A DNA stretch of 64,000 bases from Micromonospora andamanensis (GTDB lineage Bacteria > Actinomycetota > Actinomycetes > Mycobacteriales > Micromonosporaceae), in the NCBI RefSeq assembly GCF_016863495.1, contig NZ_BOOZ01000029.1, forward strand, positions 1 to 64,000, written 5' to 3'. Below are positions 34,938-43,269 of this stretch, piece by piece. A program made the translations under genes and the position numbers. The notes beneath the pieces are model-generated. The model was not told where the DNA came from. It saw only the letters and a list, made by a program, of their open reading frames with translations, and made no database searches. Every line of letters starts with the position of its first letter. Position 1 is the stretch's first letter.

Positions 34938-36284
34938 ATGGCCAACGCCACCGACCACCTCTGGATGCACTTCACCCGGATGGCGAGCTACTCCACGACA
35001 GAGGTGCCGATGATCGTGCGCGGCGAGGGCACGTACGTCTGGGATGCTCAGGGCCGCCGCTACCTGGACGGGCTGGCCGGGCTGTTCGTGGTCAACGCCG
35101 GCCACGGGCGCACCGAGCTCGCCGAGGCCGCCGCGAAGCAGGCCGGCGAGCTTGCCTACTTCCCGCTCTGGTCGTACGCCCACCCGAAGGCGGTGGAACT
35201 GGCCGAGAAGATCGCCGCACTCACCCCCGGCGACCTGAACCGGGTCTTCTTCACCACCGGCGGCTCCGAGGCGGTCGAGACAGCCTGGAAGCTGGCCCGC
35301 GCGTACTTCAAGCGAGTCGGTAAGCCGACCAAACACAAGGTGGTCAGCCGGTACATCGCGTACCACGGGACCTCCATGGGCGCGCTGTCGATCACCGGGC
35401 TGCCCGGCATCAAGACCGACTTCGAGCCGCTGGTGCCAGGGGGCATCAAGGTGCCGAACACGAACTTCTACCGTGCGCCGGAGCACGGCGAGGACCCGGT
35501 GGCGTTCGGCAGGTGGGCCGCCGAGGAGATCGGGCGGGCCATCGAGCGGGAGGGGCCGGACACCGTGGCGGCGGTCTTCCTCGAACCGGTGCAGAACTCG
35601 GGCGGCTGCTTCCCGCCCCCGCCCGGCTACTTCGAGCGGGTCCGGGAAATCTGCGACGCGTACGACGTGCTGCTGGTCAGCGACGAGGTGATCTGCTCGT
35701 GGGGTCGGCTCGGTGAATACTTCGGTGCCCTGCGATACGGCTACCAGCCCGACATCATCACCACCGCCAAGGGCATCACCTCCGGCTACGCCCCGCTCGG
35801 CGCGATGATCGCCAGTGACCGGTTGATGGAGCCGTTCCTGACCGAGACCGGCATGTTCGCCCACGGGGTGACCTTCGGCGGGCACCCGGTCTCCTGTGCG
35901 GTGGCCCTGGCCAACCTGGAGGTCTTCGCCCGCGAGGATCTGGTCGGGCACGTACGCGCCAACGAGGCGGCGTTCCGCGCCACCCTGGAGAAGCTGCACG
36001 ACCTGCCGATCGTCGGCGACGTACGAGGCGACGGCTACTTCTACGGCATCGAGCTGGTCAAGGACAAGACCACTCGGGAAACGTTCAACGAGGCGGAGTC
36101 GGAGCGACTGCTACGGGGCTTCCTCTCCGGCGCCCTCTTCGACGCCGGCCTCTACTGCCGCGCCGACGACCGGGGCGACCCGGTCGTGCAGCTCGCCCCA
36201 CCACTGATCGCCGGACAGCACCAGTTCAACGAGATGGAGCAGATCCTACGGTCCGTCCTCACCGAAGCCTGGTCCCGCCTCTAA
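34938..36284 (+). CDS. Omega-amino acid:pyruvate / putrescine aminotransferase (class III)
   Basis: The 448-residue PLP enzyme has FFTTGGSEAVETAWKLARAY, YIAYHGTSMGALSITG, AAVFLEPVQNSGGCFPPPPG, the Asp motif LLVSDEVICSWGRLGEYFG and the Schiff-base lysine in IITTAKGITSGYAPLGAMI. The N-terminal LWMHFTRM resembles SpuC and omega-transaminases that use putrescine, cadaverine or beta-alanine with pyruvate. Next to an Lrp regulator and Pot transporter, a putrescine-to-4-aminobutanal step is likely. It has its own upstream control region and ends at a 23-bp inverted repeat. Confidence 0.9.
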   Translation: MANATDHLWMHFTRMASYSTTEVPMIVRGEGTYVWDAQGRRYLDGLAGLFVVNAGHGRTELAEAAAKQAGELAYFPLWSYAHPKAVELAEKIAALTPGDLNRVFFTTGGSEAVETAWKLARAYFKRVGKPTKHKVVSRYIAYHGTSMGALSITGLPGIKTDFEPLVPGGIKVPNTNFYRAPEHGEDPVAFGRWAAEEIGRAIEREGPDTVAAVFLEPVQNSGGCFPPPPGYFERVREICDAYDVLLVSDEVICSWGRLGEYFGALRYGYQPDIITTAKGITSGYAPLGAMIASDRLMEPFLTETGMFAHGVTFGGHPVSCAVALANLEVFAREDLVGHVRANEAAFRATLEKLHDLPIVGDVRGDGYFYGIELVKDKTTRETFNEAESERLLRGFLSGALFDAGLYCRADDRGDPVVQLAPPLIAGQHQFNEMEQILRSVLTEAWSRL

Positions 36285-36304
36285 CCCCCACCCACTCACC
36301 AACC

Positions 36305-36368
36305 GCGTTGATCATGAGGTTAGCGGCAGTTCAGAGATCGAGAACGCCGCTAACCTCATGATCAACGC
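36305..36368. terminator. GATCATG-type inverted repeat (copy D) between convergent genes
   Basis: Two perfectly complementary 23-bp arms (36305-36327 and 36346-36368; core GTTGATCATGAGGTTAGCGG) surround an 18-base loop. It sits between the aminotransferase (plus) and DUF3499 (minus) stops, an ideal bidirectional terminator position. It shares the GATCATG core with repeats at 21, 23348 and 24454. Confidence 0.85.
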
Positions 36369-36403
36369 ACGGCAGGAGGGCGCGCGAGGAGGGCGCCGGG
36401 GGG

Positions 36404-36781
36404 TTAGTGGGTGGGGGGGATTACGCGGAGGTGGCCGCGGCGGGAGGTGGGAGAGCCGGCGGGGGGTGCGGTGGGGTGGTTCTGGTCGTCCTGGGGTGGG
36501 CGGGGGGCGGGGCGGGCGGCCTCGCGGACCGCCTCGGCCAGGGCAACCAGGTCGTCCGTGGTGGGCGGCGGCGGCTCGAACTCGCCCTCGTGCCGGACCA
36601 CCTCCCAGCCGCGCGGGGCGGTCAGGCTACGGGCGTGCGGTTCACAGAGGTCGTACGTGTGCGGCTCGGCGAAGGCGGCCAGCGGACCCACAACGGCTGT
36701 CGACTCGTTGTAGACATAGGTCAGCGTGGCGACCGCTTGCCGGGGGCAGCCGTTGCGGGAGCAGCGCCGTGGTGACCTCAC
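36404..36781 (-). CDS. DUF3499 family protein
   Basis: The 125-residue protein starts at a GTG with RSPRRCSRNGCPRQAVATLT and continues with YVYNESTAVVGPLAAFAEPH and YDLCEPHARSLTAPRGWEVV, the DUF3499 core with paired cysteines that probably bind zinc. The tail is Pro-rich. It corresponds to Rv3258c and marks the return to the conserved actinobacterial gene order. Function is unknown. Confidence 0.92.
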   Translation of the reverse strand: MRSPRRCSRNGCPRQAVATLTYVYNESTAVVGPLAAFAEPHTYDLCEPHARSLTAPRGWEVVRHEGEFEPPPPTTDDLVALAEAVREAARPAPRPPQDDQNHPTAPPAGSPTSRRGHLRVIPPTH

Positions 36782-36933
36782 CGGCGCAGGGTATCTCCAT
36801 TACCGGCTCCGGCGCACCGGTTCGCGTTACGACACGCCCGTCTTGGTGATCACATTTCTCGTCCGGCGCCACAACGCGCCAGGTGGTCGGCGCTGACCCG
36901 GCTCGGGACGGGCCGGGAGCTAGTCTGTGGCTC

Positions 36934-37383
36934 ATGACGAGCCCGGAGAACCGCCGCCCCGGCACCGGCCGGCGGACGCACCGCGACCGACACGGGCGCG
37001 GCCTGCGTGGGCGGCTGGTGCCGGCTACCGTGCCGTTGGCGCGAACCAAGGCGGAGATCTTCGACGACCTGGTACTGGACACCGTCGAGACGCTGGAGCG
37101 CCGGTTCGCCAAGGAGCTGGCCGGGGTCGAGTTCGCCGTCGAGGACGTCCCACCCGACCTGAACGTCTACGACTCCGACGTGCTGGAGGACGGCGAGGTG
37201 CCGCTGGCCCGGCTGCTGCCCGGGCGACCCGGTCGCCAGGAGGTGCCGCCCCGGATCGTGCTGTACCGGCGACCGCTGGAGTTCCGGGCCATGGACCGGG
37301 AGGATCTCGCCGACCTGGTCCACGACGTCATCATCGAGCAGGTGGCGAACCTGCTCGGCGTCGACCCGGACGAGCTGGCCTGA
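36934..37383 (+). CDS. Zincin-like metallopeptidase family protein with degenerate active site
   Basis: The 149-residue protein corresponds in position to Rv3259. A basic N-terminus is followed by EIFDDLVLDTVETLERRFAK, VEFAVEDVPPD and VPPRIVLYRRPLEFRAMDRE. Where the minimal zincin family has an HExxH helix, this protein has HDVIIEQVANLLGVDPDEL, lacking the second histidine. It may therefore not be a peptidase. ATG 36934 was chosen because it starts the predicted protein; an upstream frame extension lacks support. It is divergent from DUF3499. Confidence 0.8.
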   Translation: MTSPENRRPGTGRRTHRDRHGRGLRGRLVPATVPLARTKAEIFDDLVLDTVETLERRFAKELAGVEFAVEDVPPDLNVYDSDVLEDGEVPLARLLPGRPGRQEVPPRIVLYRRPLEFRAMDREDLADLVHDVIIEQVANLLGVDPDELA

Positions 37384-37464
37384 TCGCGGCAGGCTCAGCC
37401 CTCACCGGGCAGGGCCCGGCCGATCCGGGTGGGACGGCCCCCAACCGTCCCCTCCCGCGTCGGA

Positions 37465-37722
37465 TCAGGCCACCCGGCGCTTGAGCTTGCGCCGCTCCCG
37501 TTCGGAGAGCCCACCCCAGATCCCGAACCGCTCGTCGTGGCCGAGAGCGTATTCGAGGCATTCCGTCTTGACCTCGCACCGCGAGCAGATGCGCTTCGCC
37601 TCGCGGGTCGAGCCGCCCTTCTCGGGAAAGAACGCCTCCGGGTCGGTCTGCGAGCACAGGGCCCGCTCCTGCCACTCCGGCGCGTTTCCGAGCAGGTCGG
37701 CCGCCTCGAGCTGGCCGTCCAT
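37465..37722 (-). CDS. whiB: WhiB family iron-sulfur transcriptional regulator (WhiB2/WhmD type)
   Basis: The 85-residue protein has the four cluster-ligating cysteines Cys23, Cys46, Cys49 and Cys55 (CxxC in ICSRCEVKTEC), the GIWGG turn at 67-71 and a basic C-terminal tail (SERERRKLKRRVA). The position next to the zincin-like and F420 genes matches whiB2 (Rv3260c), which is linked to cell division and sporulation septation in relatives. AGGAGG precedes the ATG. Its promoter carries a perfect palindrome. Confidence 0.95.
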   Translation of the reverse strand: MDGQLEAADLLGNAPEWQERALCSQTDPEAFFPEKGGSTREAKRICSRCEVKTECLEYALGHDERFGIWGGLSERERRKLKRRVA

Positions 37723-38138
37723 TCAGTTGCCTCCTTGTCGCGCACCGGCGTCGTCGCCGCTGCAACCCCCCACGCGAAAGGCGTGCTTTTGTCCGTCCGG
37801 TCCCGTTATCGTGCGTTCCGTGCGAACAACCCCATTCAAATTACACGCGTGTAATGCGTGCGCCGTCAAGCCAAACTTGATAATGGAGTCGCCCTCCCGA
37901 CACGCGCCCGGACGGCCGTCCGTACCACCCGGTCTCGCCCTGCCCTATCGATTCAGACCCCGGCCGAGTAACGCCCTCCCCGGCGAGTTGCCCGAGTTTT
38001 CTCCTGTGGCGCGCCAGGCGCCACGGGAGTGATCGAGCTTCGCGCCGACGCCGGAGAAGCCGTTCACCAAGATCCGTTGATCTTGATCCGCAAGGTTATC
38101 CCGACTTCGCCAACGCCGCCCGCCGAGCGGGTGAACGA
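37723..38138. other. Long upstream region of whiB
   Basis: About 416 bases contain no supported gene. They hold the whiB promoter and palindrome near 37840-37869. The segment is lower in GC than its surroundings and has short GATC-rich direct repeats near 38074-38092 (GATCCGTTGATCTTGATCC). Confidence 0.6.
37840..37869 (-). promoter_or_regulatory. Putative whiB promoter with overlapping 16-bp palindrome
   Basis: On the minus strand TTGACG (37864-37869) and TGTAAT (37840-37845) are separated by 18 bases, a fair -35/-10 pair about 120 bases upstream of the whiB start. The -10 element lies inside the perfect palindrome ATTACACGCGTGTAAT (37840-37855), so a dimeric regulator bound there would block the promoter. 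Confidence 0.55.
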
Positions 38139-38177
38139 CGACCGCGTCCCGTCCACATTGTGGACGGGACGCGGTCG
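38139..38177. terminator. Strong hairpin terminator
   Basis: Arms CGACCGCGTCCCGTCCACA (38139-38157) and TGTGGACGGGACGCGGTCG (38159-38177) are perfectly complementary over 19 bp with one base between. It lies 17 bases after the stop of the 116-residue protein gene on the minus strand and would end the DUF4331 operon. Confidence 0.85.
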
Positions 38178-38194
38178 GCAGGAGGGTGCGGCGG

Positions 38195-38545
38195 TCAGTC
38201 GGTTGTTGTGGATACGCTGGTCGGCAACGCGAACTCGGCGACCACGCCACCCGCCACGGTGACCGATCCGACGGGCGTGTCGCTGTCCCACCAAACGGTA
38301 TAGACGCCTGCCGGAAGGTCCGGATAGACCGCACTGTGGAACGTGCCGTCCTGGACCCGACGCTCGCGCACGGCGGAGTGCGTACGCGGCTCGCCGTCCC
38401 GGTCGGCCCGGCTCACCTCGATCTCCCGCCCGAGCAGTTGTCGTCCGGTGTAGATGATCAGGGCACCGGTGTCGCCGCCCAGGTCGAGGACGACGGTCCC
38501 GGTTCCCGAGGGGCCGTACGTGTGCGAGTGCTCGTGTCCGGTCAT
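38195..38545 (-). CDS. Small protein with His-rich start, downstream of DUF4331
   Basis: The 116-residue product begins MTGHEHSHTYGPSGTGTVVL and looks all-beta (ALIIYTGRQLLGREIEVSR, SAVYPDLPAGVYTVWWDSDT), resembling a carboxypeptidase-regulatory-like or Ig-type fold. No signal peptide is seen. GGGAG precedes the ATG, and it begins 19 bases after the DUF4331 stop, so they share an operon. The His-rich N-terminus could bind metal. No certain family is recognised. Confidence 0.75.
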   Translation of the reverse strand: MTGHEHSHTYGPSGTGTVVLDLGGDTGALIIYTGRQLLGREIEVSRADRDGEPRTHSAVRERRVQDGTFHSAVYPDLPAGVYTVWWDSDTPVGSVTVAGGVVAEFALPTSVSTTTD

Positions 38546-38564
38546 CTCTCTCCCACCTCCAGCG

Positions 38565-39959
38565 TCAGGACTGCGCCGATGGATTGTTGAACCCGTCGTA
38601 GGGCGTACCGAGGAACGGGAAGTTACGCAGGAACGGCGCTGTCACGTCGGCCGCGCTGAGTCCCGGCGTCACCGCCCCCGCCGCCTCGTCCGGCTGGAAC
38701 TTCCGGTCCACGAGCGGCACGGTCAGGCCCGCGATGGCGCGCAGCGCGATGGTCACCACGTCGTCGGTCACCCGCCTGCCGTTCGGGAAGCCGGCGAGGT
38801 CGCCGCCGAGCACGCCGAACCGGTTCGGCCGGCGGGCCGGCGGGATCGCGGTGTTCAGCCGCAGCATGTCGGCCTGGAGGTCGCCGGTGCTGTTGGTGAA
38901 GCCGTCGATCAGCCCCTCCGGGATGCCGGTCAGCAGAATGGCGACCAGGTCCGTGCGGGCCTTCTTCGACCTGTTCAGCTTGTCCAGGTTCGGGAAGACG
39001 TCCGGGTACAGCACCGGAAGCAGGGCCGCCAGTTCGGGCCGCTCGACGAACTGGGCGAACCGCTTGTCCTCCGACGGCGGCAGGGTGTTCCACAGGTCCT
39101 TCTGTGCCATCGGCACGATGACCTCGTTGAACAACGGGTTGCCCAGCCTGGACACCTGCGTGAACGGTCCGGCGTTGGTGTCGGCCGCCACCCGGTCGCC
39201 GAGCACCCGCACCTGCCGGCGGGACGCCGAGGTCCACACCCCGATGACCGAGGCGGGCTCCTGCCAGTGGTAGCGGTCGGCGCGGCGGCGCACCCGCTCC
39301 AGCGGCACCTGCAACGCCAGGCTGTGCACGTTCAACCGGTCCGTGGCGTTCACCGGCTCACCCGCCTCCTGGAAGATCTTCTTCCCGGCCACGTGCAGTT
39401 GCTGGAACGGTCGCAGCGTACCCAGGTCGAAGATCGCGCCGAGGTCCACGAAGAACCCGTCCGCGCGCTGACCGGCGAAGACCCGCTCGCCTGTGGAGAG
39501 CTTGAAGGTGGCCTGGCGCACCAGCTCGTTGTACGTGGGAGTGGACAGTGGACCGACGTTGCACGGCGGACAGGGCAGCTTTCGCGCCAGCCGCTCCTCC
39601 TTGCCCCGCACGATCCGGGTCAGGCTGTAGAACTGCCTGCGGTTCCAGTTCTCGCTGTCGAGCGAGTCGATAGGCCCGGTGTTGTAGAGAAAACTGTTCG
39701 GGTTCGTGATCTCGGTAGTGAATTCGAAGCGGTAGGTGACATCCGGCCGCCCGTCGCCGTCGTTGTCGATGTGGATCTCGTACCGCACGTCGTCGCCGAA
39801 CTCGAAGAAGTTCGGGCCGCCGGACGGCAACTGCAGCGGCACGTAGTTGGCGATGAGCGTCACCGTTTCCGGGCGGTCCGGAGTGACGAACGCGTACAGG
39901 TCGGAGGAATCGGCGACCGGATCCTTGGCGATCTCCGGTGCCTCGCGGTGTGAAGACAT
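38565..39959 (-). CDS. DUF4331 family protein
   Basis: The 464-residue protein starts SSHREAPEIAKDPVADSSDL, the DUF4331 hallmark, and continues with YVPLQLPSGGPNFFEFGDDV, IHIDNDGDGRPDVTYRFEF and a C-terminal ADVTAPFLRNFPFLGTPYDG. IDNDGDGRPD resembles a calcium-binding loop. No classical signal peptide is seen, although relatives are often periplasmic or secreted. It is followed by the 116-residue protein and preceded by a Tat-signal peptide protein, suggesting a functional trio. Function unknown. Confidence 0.9.
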   Translation of the reverse strand: MSSHREAPEIAKDPVADSSDLYAFVTPDRPETVTLIANYVPLQLPSGGPNFFEFGDDVRYEIHIDNDGDGRPDVTYRFEFTTEITNPNSFLYNTGPIDSLDSENWNRRQFYSLTRIVRGKEERLARKLPCPPCNVGPLSTPTYNELVRQATFKLSTGERVFAGQRADGFFVDLGAIFDLGTLRPFQQLHVAGKKIFQEAGEPVNATDRLNVHSLALQVPLERVRRRADRYHWQEPASVIGVWTSASRRQVRVLGDRVAADTNAGPFTQVSRLGNPLFNEVIVPMAQKDLWNTLPPSEDKRFAQFVERPELAALLPVLYPDVFPNLDKLNRSKKARTDLVAILLTGIPEGLIDGFTNSTGDLQADMLRLNTAIPPARRPNRFGVLGGDLAGFPNGRRVTDDVVTIALRAIAGLTVPLVDRKFQPDEAAGAVTPGLSAADVTAPFLRNFPFLGTPYDGFNNPSAQS

Positions 39960-40173
39960 GACGGACCCACCTCACTGGGCGAAAGAATCAATCGGGATGA
40001 CCGGCCGGGCACCGGGGCCCGCCGGGAACGCCGAACCCGCGCACTGCGGCGGGCGGCGGAAGCGCTCAGAGTTGGCGGCGAGGCACGACGCGCCGGGCGG
40101 CACGCACGGGGGCGGCGGGCGGTTCGATGGCGAGCCGAACGGCCGGCACGGCGCAGGGGCGGGTCGGCACGGC

Positions 40174-40458
40174 TCAGCGCCGGGCGGCGGCGCGACGCAG
40201 CCGGTCCGCCAGGCCACGGTCGCGTACCTCGATGCGGGACTGACCGACGAACACGTCCATGGTGCCGGACCGTGCGTCCCGCAGGTGCACGACGATCGTC
40301 TCGTCGGGACCGGCCGCCGCTCCCTTGTCGCCGTCACCGGCCAGGGACAGCCCCGGCACCGCGAGCGCGGCGGCGCCGAGGGTGGCGCTGGCCGCGGCGG
40401 TGATCGTCTGCCGGCGGGTCAGTTTCGGCAAACGCCGCTTACGCTTCTCAGTGATCAT
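40174..40458 (-). CDS. Small Tat-exported protein
   Basis: The 94-residue protein has a twin-arginine signal (KLTRRQTITAAASATLGAAA, then ALAVPGLSLAG) and a mature part of about 60 residues with TIVVHLRDARSGTMDVFVGQ, which resembles a short beta-hairpin domain found downstream of Tat signals in actinobacteria. GGAAAGG precedes the ATG. It lies upstream of the DUF4331 gene on the same strand with 214 bases between, in which I see no further gene. Confidence 0.8.
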   Translation of the reverse strand: MITEKRKRRLPKLTRRQTITAAASATLGAAALAVPGLSLAGDGDKGAAAGPDETIVVHLRDARSGTMDVFVGQSRIEVRDRGLADRLRRAAARR

Positions 40459-40615
40459 GGCGAACCTTTCCGGCGGCGGCGCGCACGCGCCCGCGATGGC
40501 GGACGGGGGTCACGACAGACCACGCCGGCCCCCCGTTGAGGGGTGCCGGCGGCGGTCCTCGCCGTGCCGCCGCCGGCATCGACAGGTACGTCCGGCGGCG
40601 GGCGAAGGTTCGACG

Positions 40616-43195
40616 CTAGGCCGTGATGTGACCGTACGCAGTCGTCCGCCTACGCGCCGGCCGGCCCGCCGCCGCCGCGATCGCCCGCAACTGCTCCTCG
40701 GTACGCGCCGACCCGTTGCCGGAACCGGCCATCCGCGAGATCGTCTCCTCCATCAGCGTGCCGCCCAGATCGTTGCAGCCGCTGCGCAGCAGCTCCGCGG
40801 TGCCGGCGTCGCCGAGCTTGACCCAGGAGCACTGGATGTTGTCGATCCGACCGTGCAACAGCACCCGCGCCATCGCGTGCACCACCCGGTTCTCCCGCCA
40901 CGTCGGCCCGGGCCTGGCGATGCCGGCCAGGTAGATCGGGGCGTTCGTGTGCACGAACGGCAGCGCCACGAACTCGGTGAACCCGCCGGTGCGGTCCTGC
41001 ACCCCGGCCAGCACCCGGAAGTGCGCCAGCCAGTGCGCGGGATGGTCGACGTGGCCGTACATCATCGTCGAGCTGGACCGGATGCCCAGCTCGTGGGCCG
41101 TGCTGACCACCTCGACCCAGGCGGCGGTCGGCAACTTGCCCTTGGTGAGCACCCAGCGCACCTCATCGTCGAGGATCTCCGCCGCGGTGCCCGGGATGGT
41201 GTCCAGTCCCGCCTCGCGCAGTCCGGCCAGCCACTCCCGCACCGACACGCCGGCCTTTGCGGCGGCGGTGACGATCTCCATCGGCGAGAAGGCGTGCACG
41301 TGCATCTCCGGCACCCGGGCCTTGATCGCCCGGACCAGGTCGGCGTAGATCGTCACCGGCAGCTTCGGGTCGATGCCACCCTGGAGGCAGACCTCGCCGG
41401 CACCGGCGTCCCACGCCTCCTGCGCCCGGTCCGCGACCTGCTCCACCGAGAGCCGGTACGCGTCGGCGTCCCGTTCCCGCTGGGCGAAGGCGCAGAACCG
41501 GCAGCCCACGTAACAGACGTTGGAAAAGTTGATGTTGCGATTGACCACGTAGGTCACGTCGTCACCAACGGCGGTGCGGCGCAGCTCGTCGGCGGTGCGG
41601 CACAACTCGTCGAGGGCCGGTCCGTCCGCGCCGAAGAGCGCCAGCGCGACCTCGGTGTGCCGGGGCTCCAGCAGCGCCGCCGGATTCTCGGCGGCCAACC
41701 GCAACCCGGCCCGCAGGTCGGCGTCGCCGGAGCCGGCGGTGACCTGCCGGCCGGCCCTGGCAGCGGACCCCGCCTCCGGTGCCGGACCGTCCTCGACGCC
41801 CGCCCGCGCCGGAGGCACAGCCGCCTTCGCGGCGACCTCCGCCCAGTCGCCGTAGACGCTGTCGAAGTCGCCCCGCCGGTCGTCCGTACGCCCCGCCGTG
41901 TCGATCGTGGCGTGCAGGTCGGTCCGCCCGCCGAAGGTCTCGTCGGGCTCCTGCCACGGCCGGCCCACCGGGCGGGCCGCCTCGACCGCAAGCCCGGTCG
42001 CCGGGTCGGCGAGCGCTGTCACGTGCGGCAGCAGCCGAGCGTCCAGCCACGGGTCGCCGGCCTGGACGTACTCCGGGTAGACGGTCAACCGCTCCCGCAG
42101 GGTGAAGCCGGCCGCCGCGGTGCGGGCCGCCAGTTCGTCGAGCTGCGGCCAGGGACGCTCCGGGTTGACGTGGTCCGGGGTCACCGGTGAGACACCACCC
42201 CAGTCGTCGATGCCGGCCCGCAGCAGCAGGTCGTACTCGCCGGCGATCAGGTTCGGTGGGGCCTGGATGCGGGCCTTCGGGCCCAGCAGCACCCGGGCCA
42301 CCGCCACGGTTGCCGCGAGGTCATGCAGCTCGGCGTCGGGCATCCCCCGCATCGCCGTGTCCGGCTTGGCCCGGAAGTTCTGCACGATCACCTCCTGGAG
42401 GTGGCCGTACTCGCGCTGGGTACGCCGGATCGCGAAGATCGCGTCGACCCGCTCGGCGAGCGTCTCGCCGATACCGATCAGGATGCCCGTGGTGAACGGA
42501 ACGCCTACCCGTCCGGCGTCGTCGAGCACCCGCAGCCGCACCGCCGGTTCCTTGTCCGGTGAGCCGTAGTGCGGACCGCCGGGCTCGGACCACAACCGGG
42601 TGGCCGTGGTCTCCAGCATCATGCCCATGCTCGGTGCCACCGGCTTGAGCCGTTGCAGCTCCGCCCAGGAGAGCACGCCCGGGTTCAGGTGCGGCAGCAG
42701 GCCGGTCTCCTCCAGCACCGCCACCGCGCAGGCCCGCAGGTAGTCCAGGGTGGAGCCGTAGCCGCGTTCGTCAAGCCACTGGCGGGCCGCCGGCCAACGC
42801 TCCTCCGGCCGGTCGCCGAGGGTGAACAGGGCTTCCTTGCAGCCCTGTGCCGCACCGGCCCGGGCGATGGCCAGCACCTCGTCGCGGTCGAGGAAGGCCG
42901 CCGGCAGCCGGTGCGGCACGGTGGCGAACGTGCAGTAGTGGCAGCGGTCCCGACAGAGCCGGGTGAGCGGAATGAAGACCTTCTTCGAGTACGTCACCAC
43001 GCCGGGCCGGCCGGCGTCCCGCAGACCCGCGTCGCGGATCGCAGCGGCGATGCCGAGCAGTTCGTCCAGGGCCGCGCCCCGGGCGGTCAGCAGGGTCGAC
43101 GCCTCGTCGACGTCGAGCGCCCGCCCGGTGGCGGCGCGGCGCAGTGCCCGCCGTACGCCGCCGTCACCCGGCCCACGCTCGCTCTGATCAACCAT
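40616..43195 (-). CDS. fbiC: 7,8-didemethyl-8-hydroxy-5-deazariboflavin (FO) synthase, CofG/CofH fusion
   Basis: The 859-residue protein makes FO, the chromophore of coenzyme F420, from tyrosine and the flavin precursor 5-amino-6-ribitylaminouracil. It has two radical-SAM domains: the CofG half with Cys81, Cys85 and Cys88 in CRDRCHYCTF and the CofH half with CYVGCRFCAF near residue 561. Both CxxxCxxC clusters are intact. GGIDPKLPVTIYADLVRAIK and MMYGHVDHPAHWLAHFRVL are CofH landmarks. A hydrophilic Ala/Gly-rich linker near residues 440-480 joins the halves. It is close to, but on the opposite strand from, fbiA and fbiB. Confidence 0.97.
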   Translation of the reverse strand: MVDQSERGPGDGGVRRALRRAATGRALDVDEASTLLTARGAALDELLGIAAAIRDAGLRDAGRPGVVTYSKKVFIPLTRLCRDRCHYCTFATVPHRLPAAFLDRDEVLAIARAGAAQGCKEALFTLGDRPEERWPAARQWLDERGYGSTLDYLRACAVAVLEETGLLPHLNPGVLSWAELQRLKPVAPSMGMMLETTATRLWSEPGGPHYGSPDKEPAVRLRVLDDAGRVGVPFTTGILIGIGETLAERVDAIFAIRRTQREYGHLQEVIVQNFRAKPDTAMRGMPDAELHDLAATVAVARVLLGPKARIQAPPNLIAGEYDLLLRAGIDDWGGVSPVTPDHVNPERPWPQLDELAARTAAAGFTLRERLTVYPEYVQAGDPWLDARLLPHVTALADPATGLAVEAARPVGRPWQEPDETFGGRTDLHATIDTAGRTDDRRGDFDSVYGDWAEVAAKAAVPPARAGVEDGPAPEAGSAARAGRQVTAGSGDADLRAGLRLAAENPAALLEPRHTEVALALFGADGPALDELCRTADELRRTAVGDDVTYVVNRNINFSNVCYVGCRFCAFAQRERDADAYRLSVEQVADRAQEAWDAGAGEVCLQGGIDPKLPVTIYADLVRAIKARVPEMHVHAFSPMEIVTAAAKAGVSVREWLAGLREAGLDTIPGTAAEILDDEVRWVLTKGKLPTAAWVEVVSTAHELGIRSSSTMMYGHVDHPAHWLAHFRVLAGVQDRTGGFTEFVALPFVHTNAPIYLAGIARPGPTWRENRVVHAMARVLLHGRIDNIQCSWVKLGDAGTAELLRSGCNDLGGTLMEETISRMAGSGNGSARTEEQLRAIAAAAGRPARRRTTAYGHITA

Positions 43196-43269
43196 CCGCT
43201 CAGCCTATGCGCTGCGGTCCGGTCCGGCCCCCGCCCGTGGGCAACCGCACGTGTCCTGGCGACGCCCGC

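Noticed and set aside
36404..36781. Second small gene on the plus strand opposite DUF3499
   Set aside because: The plus-strand frames are Gly/Arg-rich with no conserved features, whereas the minus strand encodes the clear DUF3499 cysteine pattern.
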